NCBI GenBank assembly: GCA_937899075.1
Contig: CALDJX010000593.1
Location: 1-33,116 of the forward strand
Reading direction: 5' to 3'
From: an uncultured Planctomyces sp.
GTDB lineage: Bacteria > Planctomycetota > Planctomycetia > Planctomycetales > Planctomycetaceae
DNA: 33,116 nt
Shown: positions 26,565-33,116 of the stretch, in pieces
Layout of the letters: the number at the start of each line of letters is the position of its first letter
Position numbering within the stretch: the first letter of the stretch is position 1
Made by a program: the position numbers and the translations under genes
The notes under the pieces: model-generated
Databases searched by the model: none
What the model saw: only the letters and a program-made list of their open reading frames with translations
What the model was told of the DNA's origin: nothing

Positions 26565-26587
26565 ACGAAGTGAGATCGCAGACCGCG

Positions 26588-26974
26588 TCAGTGATCTTCG
26601 TTCTGGCAATTCTGCTCGTAAGCGGCCCGGTCGAGAAGATTATCGAGATCGGACGGCGATCCCATTCTGATCTTCAGAATCCAGCCGGCGCCGAACGCGT
26701 CGTCGGACAAGAGATCGAGATTGTCGGAGATTTTTTCGTTGACCTCGACGATCTCGCCGCTGACCGGAGCGTACAGGTCGGAGACGGCTTTCACGCTCTC
26801 GACTTCGCCACAGTTGTCTCCAACGCTGAGCTGATCGCCCACGGCGGGAAGATCAACGTAGACCAGGTCCGTCAGTGCCTTCACGGCGAAATCGGTGATA
26901 CCGATCGTGGCGATGTCGCCGTCGACGGCGACCCATTCGTGACTCTTTGCATATTTCAGCGAGGCAAGATCCAT
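26588..26974 (-). CDS. gcvH: Glycine cleavage system H protein
   Basis: 128 residues, the usual length. Starts MDLASLKYAKSHEWVAVDGD; has IGITDFAVKALTDLVYVDLP and the lipoylation segment GEVESVKAVSDLYAPVSGE, where Lys62 should carry lipoate; ends with GAGWILKIRMGSPSDLDNLL. It shuttles the aminomethyl intermediate from P-protein to T-protein. GGAG about eight bases upstream supports the ATG. It precedes gcvPA with a repeat element between; gcvT is not beside it. Confidence 0.96.
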   Translation of the reverse strand: MDLASLKYAKSHEWVAVDGDIATIGITDFAVKALTDLVYVDLPAVGDQLSVGDNCGEVESVKAVSDLYAPVSGEIVEVNEKISDNLDLLSDDAFGAGWILKIRMGSPSDLDNLLDRAAYEQNCQNEDH

Positions 26975-27070
26975 CAGGTGCTGCTCCGTGCACTTTCGCT
27001 GTCAATTGCCGAGGCGTCCGGAAGTCGGATTGAACATTCCATTTTCACTCGACGGTCATTCGCCATGACT

Positions 27071-27550
27071 TCAGGAGACAGGGTCTTTCTGAACGATTGG
27101 CGCATCGTGTTTGTCGGATTCGATTTTGGCGAGTTTCTCCAGCCGTCTGGCGTGTCGGCCACCTTCGAACTTGGTCTTCAGCCAGGTGGTCACGATTCGT
27201 TCCAACCCTTGATCGCTGATCAGATCGGCCGAGAGGCAAAGTACGTTGAGGTCGTTGTGCTGTCGACTCAGCGCGGCGGTGATGTCGTCGTGAATCGGCG
27301 CGGCGCGGACTCCGTCAAACTTGTTCGCGACAATGCTCATGCCGATGCCGGTTCCGCAAACGAGAATGCCACGGTCGGCTTCTGCAGACGAGACGGCTCC
27401 CGCCACTTTGGATGCGTAGTCCGGGTAGTCGACGCTTTCTTCACCATCGGCGCCGAAGTCGACGCCTTCAAAGCCCATGCCCTGAATGATGTCGAGAATT
27501 CTCGCGCGAACGCTGACTCCACGGTGGTCACTCGCAACAGCAATTTTCAT
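27071..27550 (-). CDS. rpiB: Ribose-5-phosphate isomerase B
   Basis: 159 residues from the second of two adjacent ATG codons (27550); the first (27553) is only 2 nt from the AGGTG at 27556-27560, while the second has a better 5-nt spacing. Family motifs: KIAVASDHRG, SVDYPDYA, ILVCGTGIGMSIVANKFDGVRAA, SRQHNDLNVLCLSADLI and FEGGRHARRLEKL. The Cys of CGTGIG (residue 65) is the likely catalytic base of RpiB-type isomerases. It interconverts ribose-5-phosphate and ribulose-5-phosphate in the cytoplasm. It sits 96 bp upstream of gcvH and 125 bp downstream of the phosphatase fusion, in the same direction. Confidence 0.93.
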   Translation of the reverse strand: MKIAVASDHRGVSVRARILDIIQGMGFEGVDFGADGEESVDYPDYASKVAGAVSSAEADRGILVCGTGIGMSIVANKFDGVRAAPIHDDITAALSRQHNDLNVLCLSADLISDQGLERIVTTWLKTKFEGGRHARRLEKLAKIESDKHDAPIVQKDPVS

Positions 27551-27678
27551 CATTTCACCTGCGACACAAAGGCCGCGACTTCAGTTACTCAAAGCTGTCA
27601 GTTGAAATCTGACACGCCACTGTCGAAGGACTCCGCAGCAGCCAAGCGTTTTGAATGGACGCCCTGATTCAAGTTGGA

Positions 27679-28773
27679 TCAGGTCAGCGGAAAGTCCGCC
27701 AGAATCTGTTTGAGATGAGTCTCGATCGCTTCTCGACAACGCTCATATTCATCCATCCCTCCTCCGATTGGATCGGGGACGTCGCCGCCGTCACTGGCCA
27801 GAACTCGGACTCGATCGGCCACTTCCGGCCGCTGAGACAGGATTGCCTGCCGGTGACTGCGAGTCATGGTGTAGACAAAATCAGCGTGATTCAGCAAGCG
27901 TTCGGTTAAAGGCTGGCTCTCGTGGGCATCCAGATTTGCTCCGCGTTCCGCCGCCAATGTGGCAGATTCCGGGCTCGCAGGAGCACCGTACGACGCAGCG
28001 ATTCCGGCTGACGAAACAAAGTATCCATGATCCGGAAGTTCGTCCTGCTTGCAACCGATTCTCGTCGCAAGCATTTGTCGAAACAGGGCTTCCGCCATCG
28101 GGCTGCGGCAGGTATTGCCCGTACAGACAAACAGAATGACCTCAGCGGTCATGCGACGAACGCTCTGACTGCTGACGATTCCTTCGCGGAAAACAGTAAA
28201 GTCGTTGCCCGTCAGGCTGACCGATGTCGGACCGTCGGGAAATCGGACTTCGCCAAGATCGACGACAAATTCCGCTCCGTCAGACAGCCCATTCAGGTCG
28301 CTGGCTTTGGCGGCGGGAGAATCCGGGACAACCGCGATCAGCGGAGCTGGCAGAATTCGCCCGATTTCGGTCACCAGCGATTCGGAAGAAACGGTGACGT
28401 TGACTCGATCTTCGCCGAGCAGCGTTCGGGTTTGAGGGCTGAGCGAATCAACCAGCCCGCCCAAAGTCGTCGCAGCGTCTGATGCCAGAATGACCGGTCC
28501 GGGCCAGCACCGTCGGGCGAGCTTCTTTCCGATTCGGGACAGGTCCGGGAAAAAGTCGAATGCTTCCTCGACAGATCGCGACAGCAAGGTCGTTGTGCCC
28601 TGCTTATATTTGCCTAGATTCGAAACGGACTGGTCAGATGTTGACAGGCCAACAAGGACGTAGCTGCTTTCGGTCGGCAAACCAATCAGGCCGCCTTCAG
28701 AAAGGGTCTGCGCAGCGCGATGGATGAGGTCTTGCTGCTGCTCAGGGCCGTCGGGCCGGACCATCTCCACCAT
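27679..28773 (-). CDS. Fusion of a degenerate Sua5/YrdC domain and a low-molecular-weight (arginine-type) phosphatase
   Basis: 364 residues. Residues 10-205 have the Sua5/YrdC layout (EGGLIGLPTESSYVL, GKKLARRCWPGPVILASD, SVSLTGNDFTVFREG), but the usual K-x-R-P nucleotide-binding motif is replaced by KYKQGTTTLL and the Ser-Ala-Asn motif is missing, so t6A synthesis activity is doubtful. Residues 210-364 are a complete LMW phosphatase: P-loop CTGNTCRSPMAEALF (Cys217, Arg223) and general-acid loop DPIGG (Asp334). The Thr221 in CTGNTC matches the residue that gives YwlE of Bacillus its phosphoarginine preference, where tyrosine phosphatases carry Ile or similar. AAGGA ten bases upstream supports the start. 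rpiB follows on the same strand. Confidence 0.87.
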   Translation of the reverse strand: MVEMVRPDGPEQQQDLIHRAAQTLSEGGLIGLPTESSYVLVGLSTSDQSVSNLGKYKQGTTTLLSRSVEEAFDFFPDLSRIGKKLARRCWPGPVILASDAATTLGGLVDSLSPQTRTLLGEDRVNVTVSSESLVTEIGRILPAPLIAVVPDSPAAKASDLNGLSDGAEFVVDLGEVRFPDGPTSVSLTGNDFTVFREGIVSSQSVRRMTAEVILFVCTGNTCRSPMAEALFRQMLATRIGCKQDELPDHGYFVSSAGIAASYGAPASPESATLAAERGANLDAHESQPLTERLLNHADFVYTMTRSHRQAILSQRPEVADRVRVLASDGGDVPDPIGGGMDEYERCREAIETHLKQILADFPLT

Positions 28774-28973
28774 GAACCTGTGTTCCTTATCGCTGAGAGT
28801 ATCCAGTCATCTCTCTGCGGCTGCGTGCTCTGCCAATATGTGACTTGACTGCGACGCAATCGGGCAGACCATTCGGCCAGAAACCCCGTCGCCAGAAGCC
28901 TTTGAGACGCGCGATTCTACCCACGCGCACCCTCTCATTCAACCTGGCTGCCAGGATCGCAAAACCTGCCAAT

Positions 28974-30299
28974 TCAGGCAGAAATATGCCCGGTCAGCAT
29001 CAGCACGAGCGAGACGACAAACACCAGCGAATACGTCCCTGCCAATCCGATGACTCCTCGCCGGAGTCCGACGGGACATCCGGTCATCGCGAGGGACGCG
29101 CCGACAGACTCGGAGGGCATTTCGACCGTTGGGTATCCGGGGTTCCAGAGTTCGCCGTCTTCGGTTCGGTAAACCACACGACTCTTCCAGAGCGTCCAGG
29201 CAACGAGGCCAACAATGCTCGCCGAAATCAGCAGCACGTACCAGGGCATTTCGGGCTCGCTGGCTCCTTCAAGAGCCGGGACCGTCGCGGTCGCCTTTAA
29301 GAGGACAACGGCCAGTGAGTTATTCAGCAGGTGCAGCAGCATCGGAGCGAGAATGCTACGAGTCACCAGGTAGACCAGATGGATGAAAAACGCGAGCGGC
29401 AGCAGAGCGACCACGTGTGCCGGGTGAATGTGCACCGCCGCAAAAAGTACGGAAGTCATGATGACTCCGGCCAGAATTCCGTGACGAGCCACCAGCCCGC
29501 GGCCGATGATTCCTCGGAAAATAACCTCTTCACCGATCGCCGGCGCGACGGCCACGACCAGAAACAGTAGCCCCAGCGGTGCGGTCCTGCCGAGCGGTTT
29601 GATGCTCTCATTGACGTTCAGATGGTCGAAGAAACTCATCCCCGGCAGGTGGGCAAAGAATTCGTTCCAGACTGACAGCGTGAACTGGTGAAATCCGCCA
29701 CACATCAGCGAAATGGGAATCGAAACGGCAGCGATCATCAGGACATGGCTCATTTCGAGCGAACGGATGCCTAATAAATGAGACGTCCGCGGCCCGAGGC
29801 GAAGTCGAGTCGCGACCACCGCCGCGACAAGAAATACGAGCATTTCGATTGTCATCAGCTCCAGCGCGAACGTTTCCGGCAAGGTCATGATCATCGCCTG
29901 GAATTCCGCAATCGACGGTGTGCCGCCTCGCGACGTGATCTCCGCAACCTGAAATGTCAGCAGCCCGAAGACCGCAACGACCATCCCGATGACGTGCACG
30001 ACGAGGACTCCGAGCATCCAGCCGACGGCCTCCGGAATTCCGGGGCCGGGCGGCCGAGCAGCCAACTGGCTCCGTTGTGCCTTGAGCCGTTCTGCCAGTT
30101 TGGCCAGTTCGTCCTGTTCTGCCGAACGACCGCCAGCCGTTGCCAGGTTCTCACGAAAAGCGGCGACTTCCGCTCGATCGGCAGCGTCGAGACCGTCCTC
30201 GACGTCAGCGTTCGAGGCAGCCTCGATCCACGGTGAATCCTCAGCAGCCTGTGCGGGCCGGTCGTTCGGATGATCTTCGGGAGTGGTCTGGTCGGGCAT
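28974..30299 (-). CDS. CPBP (CAAX-type) intramembrane metalloprotease family protein
   Basis: 441 residues from the ATG at 30299 (MPDQTTPEDHPNDRP), chosen because GGAG (30305-30308) is five bases upstream; the longer frame reaches into an inverted repeat and is unlikely. An acidic, Ala-rich soluble N-terminal segment of about 100 residues is followed by about eight hydrophobic helices. The three family motifs are present: EEVIFRG (Glu257-Glu258), VLFAAVHIHPAHV, and LLHLLNNSLAVVLL. These form the membrane-embedded metal site of Rce1/CPBP proteases. The substrate is unknown; bacterial members act on peptides or may protect against bacteriocins. It is the first gene of the minus-strand run that leads to gcvPB. 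Confidence 0.88.
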   Translation of the reverse strand: MPDQTTPEDHPNDRPAQAAEDSPWIEAASNADVEDGLDAADRAEVAAFRENLATAGGRSAEQDELAKLAERLKAQRSQLAARPPGPGIPEAVGWMLGVLVVHVIGMVVAVFGLLTFQVAEITSRGGTPSIAEFQAMIMTLPETFALELMTIEMLVFLVAAVVATRLRLGPRTSHLLGIRSLEMSHVLMIAAVSIPISLMCGGFHQFTLSVWNEFFAHLPGMSFFDHLNVNESIKPLGRTAPLGLLFLVVAVAPAIGEEVIFRGIIGRGLVARHGILAGVIMTSVLFAAVHIHPAHVVALLPLAFFIHLVYLVTRSILAPMLLHLLNNSLAVVLLKATATVPALEGASEPEMPWYVLLISASIVGLVAWTLWKSRVVYRTEDGELWNPGYPTVEMPSESVGASLAMTGCPVGLRRGVIGLAGTYSLVFVVSLVLMLTGHISA

Positions 30300-30796
30300 A
30301 TCTACTCCGGCAGTGGCTTTCGATTTAGGAACGTATCGGGAATAACTTCCCGAAAATCGATTCATGATGAGTCGTAGTCGTAGGCTGGAACAAGCTCCGC
30401 GAAGTTCCGGCATTTCAGCATTGTCGTACTGCCGGAACTTCGCGGAGCTTGTTCCAGCCTACTGTTTGAATCAGGGAACGAGTTTCAAGCTGGCAAGGGC
30501 TGCCGTCAGCAAAACATGGTCGCACTTGTCTCGAAGGCTTCTGGTCAGAACAGTCGGGCAGGATGCGAACTCTGTCAGTCACGGCAAACCAACTGAGCTG
30601 GCCAAATCGACCAAATGCGGCAAACCGGAAATCGATAGAATCGCGACCGTCATGTTCAGTCAGTAGGATGATCTCTCATTCTTCCCGCATTACGCGTTGG
30701 TGTCGGAGCAAAGTTGCTCGAATCATGCGGGTTGCCAATCCAGCCCCAGAGAAGTCTGGATTCGGTCCTACTGTCAGGAGCTGAGGAAGAGTTCGA
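30300..30796. other. Divergent intergenic region, about 500 bp
   Basis: Between the CPBP protease (minus) and the kinase (plus). It holds one long-arm hairpin repeat (30381-30461) and a weaker inverted repeat, AATCCAG/CTGGATT (30737-30762), about 35 bp before the kinase start. No gene or tRNA is apparent; both promoters should be here but I cannot place them. Confidence 0.5.
30381..30461. repeat. Long-arm hairpin repeat, copy 1
   Basis: Two perfectly complementary 31-bp arms (30381-30411 and 30431-30461) around a 19-nt loop. The outer part reads taggctggaacaagctccgc. A second copy lies at 32314-32402. There is no ORF inside, so it is a non-autonomous MITE/REP-like element or a strong structural hairpin. 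Confidence 0.9.
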
Positions 30797-32257
30797 GTGA
30801 GTTCCAATTCTGACGACAAGCTGCCGAAAGACGACCTCGCCGCCACGTGGACATTGTTCTGCGTCGGCTGTAACGAGCGTTTCCCGTGCGTCACAGAAGA
30901 CGACGCCTGTCCGAACTGCGGGTTCCACGCGACTTTCAACGACACTTCCGGCGACGAAACAGTGGTCTCGCGCGACGCCAGCGAAGAAGGCTTTCGCGAA
31001 GTCGCCAAGGTCGCCGCAGAAGACGACCCTCTGATCGGCCAGGCATTGCACGTTTATCAGTGCATCTCGCTGATCGGCAGCGGCGGCATGGGAAAAGTCT
31101 ACCTCGCACATCACGCCGACCTCGAACGCCGCTGCGCTCTGAAGCTGCTGTCTCCGCGGCGAGCGACCTGCGACGAGGAATACGTCGCTCGATTCGTGGA
31201 AGAAGGCCGCGCGGCGGCGGCTTTGGTCCATCCAAATATCGTGACGGTCCATGCTGTCGGGCAGGTCGACGGAAAACACTTTCTGGAAATGGAGTTCATT
31301 TCCGGGCGATCGCTTCAGCAGCTCATCAATGACGAAGGGCAACTTACGATCCCGCGAGCCCTGTCGCTTATCGCCCGCACGGCCGACGGACTCGCCGCCG
31401 CGCACCGTGACGACATCATTCATCGCGACGTCAAACCTGACAACATCATGCTGACCAAGCGGGGCGAGCCGAAGATCAGCGACTTTGGTCTCGCCAAACG
31501 AGTGCTTAACAGTAAAGGCAAGCCAGTCGCCGACGGCATCTGCGGAACACCGAACTACATGGCTCCGGAACTTTTTCAGGGAGAAGCCGCGTCGCCGGCC
31601 AGCGATGTCTACGCTCTGGGAGTCACTTTGTTTCTCGCTTTGACCGGACGCCTTCCGTACCAGGCCGAGTCGTTGCAGCAGCTCCGTTGGAAAGGTCGCA
31701 ACGAACCGATCCCCAACGTTCGCCGAGTCCGTTCCGACGTCCCTCTGGAAGTCGCGGAGTGCGTCTCGATGATGACCGCTCCGGCTCCGGGAAACCGGCC
31801 GACGAACGCGATCGAAGCGTCGCAGCTTCTACACGCGGTGCTCGGCCAGGAACGCGACCTCGAATCGCTGCTCATCGAAGCCTTCCAGCACAAACCCGGC
31901 ATTACATGGACGCGGTCCGGAGATACGTACACGCTTGTTTGTTCCCTGTCGGGCAGCCGGAAGCAGACTGTTTTCATGGAACCCAGCGATCATTCCTTCG
32001 GGGACAGGCTGCTGCTGTTTTACAGTGTCTGCGGCCCGGCTCAGCACGACTACTTCGAACAGGCGTTGCGTCTGAATTCCGAAATGCTGCACGGCAGCCT
32101 GGCCGTCCGTGAAATTGACGGCGAGCCACACTTTGTCGTTGTGGACACCTATCCTCGCTCGACAGTCGACCCGGAAGAAATCCGACGAACGGTGTTTGAC
32201 ATCGCTCAAAACGCCGATCAGGTCGAGCAACGTCTGACTGGCCTGGACCGGCACTAG
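30797..32257 (+). CDS. Ser/Thr protein kinase with N-terminal zinc ribbon and C-terminal YbjN-like domain
   Basis: 486 residues from a GTG start; AGGA (30784-30787) stands nine bases upstream. Residues 22-41 form a CxxC...CxxC zinc ribbon (FCVGC, ACPNCG). The Hanks-type kinase domain (about 87-350) is complete: GSGGMG (94-99), Lys116 in CALKLL, HRDVKPDN (209-216), DFG (229-231) and MAPE (255-258). There is no transmembrane segment, so it should be cytoplasmic, unlike PknB-type receptor kinases. The last 120 residues (ITWTRSG...LLLFYSVCG...LRLNSEMLHGSLAVREIDG...VDPEEIRRTVFDIAQNAD) resemble the YbjN/type III chaperone-like fold. It stands alone between two hairpin repeats. Confidence 0.9.
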   Translation: MSSNSDDKLPKDDLAATWTLFCVGCNERFPCVTEDDACPNCGFHATFNDTSGDETVVSRDASEEGFREVAKVAAEDDPLIGQALHVYQCISLIGSGGMGKVYLAHHADLERRCALKLLSPRRATCDEEYVARFVEEGRAAAALVHPNIVTVHAVGQVDGKHFLEMEFISGRSLQQLINDEGQLTIPRALSLIARTADGLAAAHRDDIIHRDVKPDNIMLTKRGEPKISDFGLAKRVLNSKGKPVADGICGTPNYMAPELFQGEAASPASDVYALGVTLFLALTGRLPYQAESLQQLRWKGRNEPIPNVRRVRSDVPLEVAECVSMMTAPAPGNRPTNAIEASQLLHAVLGQERDLESLLIEAFQHKPGITWTRSGDTYTLVCSLSGSRKQTVFMEPSDHSFGDRLLLFYSVCGPAQHDYFEQALRLNSEMLHGSLAVREIDGEPHFVVVDTYPRSTVDPEEIRRTVFDIAQNADQVEQRLTGLDRH

Positions 32258-32313
32258 CAACTACGGTTCCCGCCGCTCGGTGACGCAGCGCTGAGGAGTA
32301 CTCACCTCACCTG

Positions 32314-32402
32314 TAGGCTGGAACAAGCTCCGCGCAGTTCCGGCAGCTCGACTATCCAACCGACTCACAAATGCCGGAACTGCGCGGAGCTTGTTCCAGC
32401 CT
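32314..32402. repeat. Long-arm hairpin repeat, copy 2
   Basis: Perfect 31-bp arms at 32315-32345 and 32372-32402 with a 26-nt loop, starting 57 bp after the kinase stop. The arms equal copy 1 except for one base pair, changed on both sides so that pairing is kept (gaag/cttc in copy 1, gcag/ctgc here). The loops are unrelated. It may end the kinase transcript. Confidence 0.9.
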
Positions 32403-32431
32403 GTTTTCCCTGTTGACGCCGATTCGAAATC

Positions 32432-32455
32432 GCACTGGCAAAGCCAGTGGCACAC
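32432..32455. repeat. Single arm of the cactggc...gccagtg repeat family
   Basis: Matches the right arm of the 26491-26564 element (gcactggc, three-base centre, gccagtggcacac) with one centre difference. It is itself palindromic and lies 42 bp upstream of the exchanger gene. Confidence 0.7.
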
Positions 32456-32497
32456 ATTTTTAACAGGCTGCAATTCTCACCTCGAAATCAATATCTG

Positions 32498-33116
32498 ATG
32501 GATAAACTCATCCAGGAATTTCTGGAACCTCGATCGACGATCGCTCTGCTTGGAGTCATCGCCGTCAGTCTCGTCGCGCTCGGCAAGTTTGCGGACCTGG
32601 TTGTTGACTATGCCGTCGTTTTGTCCGAGCGGTCAGGCATTCCGAAGGTCGTCATCGGAGCCACCGTCGTCAGCCTGGGCACGACCGCTCCGGAAGTCGC
32701 CGTTTCAGTCACGGCGGCGTTCAATGGAAACCCCGGTCTGGCGATGGGCAATGCCGTCGGGTCGATCATCTGCGACACCGGGCTCATCCTGGGCGTCGCT
32801 TGTCTGATTCGACCGTTGACCATTCCGTGGGAGATTGCCAACCGACAGGGATGGGTGCAGCTTGCCTGTGGCTTTCTGATCGTGCTGCTGTCGATTCCCT
32901 GGGCCGCTCCGCTTTCACCTTACACCGACGGAGCGGAAGGTAACTTCCCTCAATGGGCGGGCTTCCTCTGTCTGGGTCTGCTGGCAGTTTACTTGTGGGT
33001 GTCTGTTAAGTGGTCGATGGGCGCCGGTTCGGCAGCGTCTGAAGGTGCCAATGAGGAAGGCGCCAATGAGGAAGGCGCCAATGAGGAAGGCGCCAATGAG
33101 GAAGGCGCCAATGAGG
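32498..33116 (+). CDS. Sodium/calcium exchanger family (CaCA) protein, N-terminal half, runs off right edge
   Basis: 206 codons are visible with no stop. It begins MDKLIQEFLEPRSTIALLG; hydrophobic helices follow (IALLGVIAVSLVALGKF and others). The first alpha-repeat is recognisable: VVIGATVVSLGTTAPEVAVS, then AAFNGNPGLAMGNAVGSIIC, then DTGLILG, matching the 'G-S/T-x-x-x-L-G-T-x-x-P-E' and 'GN-x-x-GS' signatures of cation exchangers. Two more hydrophobic segments precede a hydrophilic loop that starts KWSMGAGSAAS and passes into five EGANE repeats. The second alpha-repeat should lie beyond the edge. Transport of Ca2+ against Na+ or H+ across the inner membrane is the family role; the ion is not determined. 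Confidence 0.88.
   Translation, partial: MDKLIQEFLEPRSTIALLGVIAVSLVALGKFADLVVDYAVVLSERSGIPKVVIGATVVSLGTTAPEVAVSVTAAFNGNPGLAMGNAVGSIICDTGLILGVACLIRPLTIPWEIANRQGWVQLACGFLIVLLSIPWAAPLSPYTDGAEGNFPQWAGFLCLGLLAVYLWVSVKWSMGAGSAASEGANEEGANEEGANEEGANEEGANE
33041..33115 (+). repeat. 15-bp in-frame tandem repeat, five units, reaching the window edge
   Basis: Units of gaaggcgccaatgag at 33041, 33056, 33071, 33086 and 33101; only the first differs (gaaggtgcc..., silent). Each encodes EGANE (from residue 182), giving an acidic loop in the exchanger. The near-identity suggests recent expansion by slippage; the array probably continues past the window. Confidence 0.93.

Noticed and set aside
26378-27667. 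429-codon plus-strand frame across gcvH and rpiB
   Set aside because: Runs antisense to two well-identified genes and through a repeat element; no recognisable protein features.
27596-27683. Small hairpins between the phosphatase fusion and rpiB as a terminator
   Set aside because: Stems of six base pairs (TGTCAG/CTGACA; CCTGAT/ATCAGG) without a T-run; the second overlaps the stop codon. Too weak to call.
28787-28972. 61-codon minus-strand frame between the protease and the phosphatase fusion
   Set aside because: Arg-rich, no motif, no clear ribosome binding site; most likely non-coding.
30300-30413. Longer start for the CPBP protease
   Set aside because: The extension runs into the long hairpin repeat, and GGAG stands five bases before the ATG at 30299.
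30656-31423. 255-codon minus-strand frame opposite the kinase
   Set aside because: Antisense to the complete kinase domain; no motif of its own.
33041-33116. CRISPR-like direct repeats at the right edge
   Set aside because: Units are 15 bp, directly abutting with no spacers, and in frame with the exchanger gene: a coding tandem repeat, not a CRISPR array.

Overview
The window looks like a piece of a planctomycete chromosome, probably a marine Rhodopirellula/Fuerstiella-like lineage. The grounds are three Tat-exported DUF1501 proteins, a large secreted PVC-type multihaem cytochrome with discoidin domains, a fused membrane/spermidine-synthase protein, very large membrane-anchored proteins of unknown function, a soluble Ser/Thr kinase and dispersed hairpin repeats. 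This placement is inference from gene content; there is no rRNA or marker gene here.

Layout. 1-238 (minus) is the start of a gene that leaves the window and has an FHA-like N-terminus. 873-2969 (plus) is a membrane/spermidine-synthase-like fusion, followed by galT (3224-4243). 4258-9608 (minus) is a two-gene unit: a DUF1501 protein, then a 1292-residue tri-haem cytochrome. Two more DUF1501 genes run the other way (9882-12765). 12799-22712 (minus) is a two-gene operon for giant envelope proteins of 1175 and 2123 residues; together they seem to hold three copies of one architecture (signal/anchor, about 900-residue beta-rich ectodomain, hydrophobic membrane end). 23422-30299 (minus) is a directon: CAAX-type membrane protease, Sua5-like/arginine-phosphatase-like fusion, rpiB, gcvH, gcvPA, gcvPB. 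30797-32257 (plus) is a zinc-ribbon Ser/Thr kinase with a YbjN-like tail. 32498 to the right edge is the first half of a Na+/Ca2+ exchanger that ends inside a 15-bp in-frame tandem repeat.

How the genes relate. gcvH, gcvPA and gcvPB supply the H and P proteins of the glycine cleavage system; gcvT and lpd are not in the window. The Sua5-like/phosphatase fusion followed by rpiB recalls the ywlC-ywlE-ywlF order of Bacillus subtilis. The DUF1501 and cytochrome genes belong to the expanded planctomycete set of exported proteins. The giant operon is the best candidate for an undescribed system: nothing in it matches a family I can name, but its repeated design suggests one envelope-spanning assembly.

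Three small repeat families lie between genes: a 31-bp-arm hairpin (two copies, with a paired compensatory base change), a cactggc...gccagtg element (one inverted pair between gcvH and gcvPA, one single copy near 32440), and an 'acacagag' inverted element before the third DUF1501 gene. I see no tRNA, rRNA, CRISPR array, insertion sequence or prophage.
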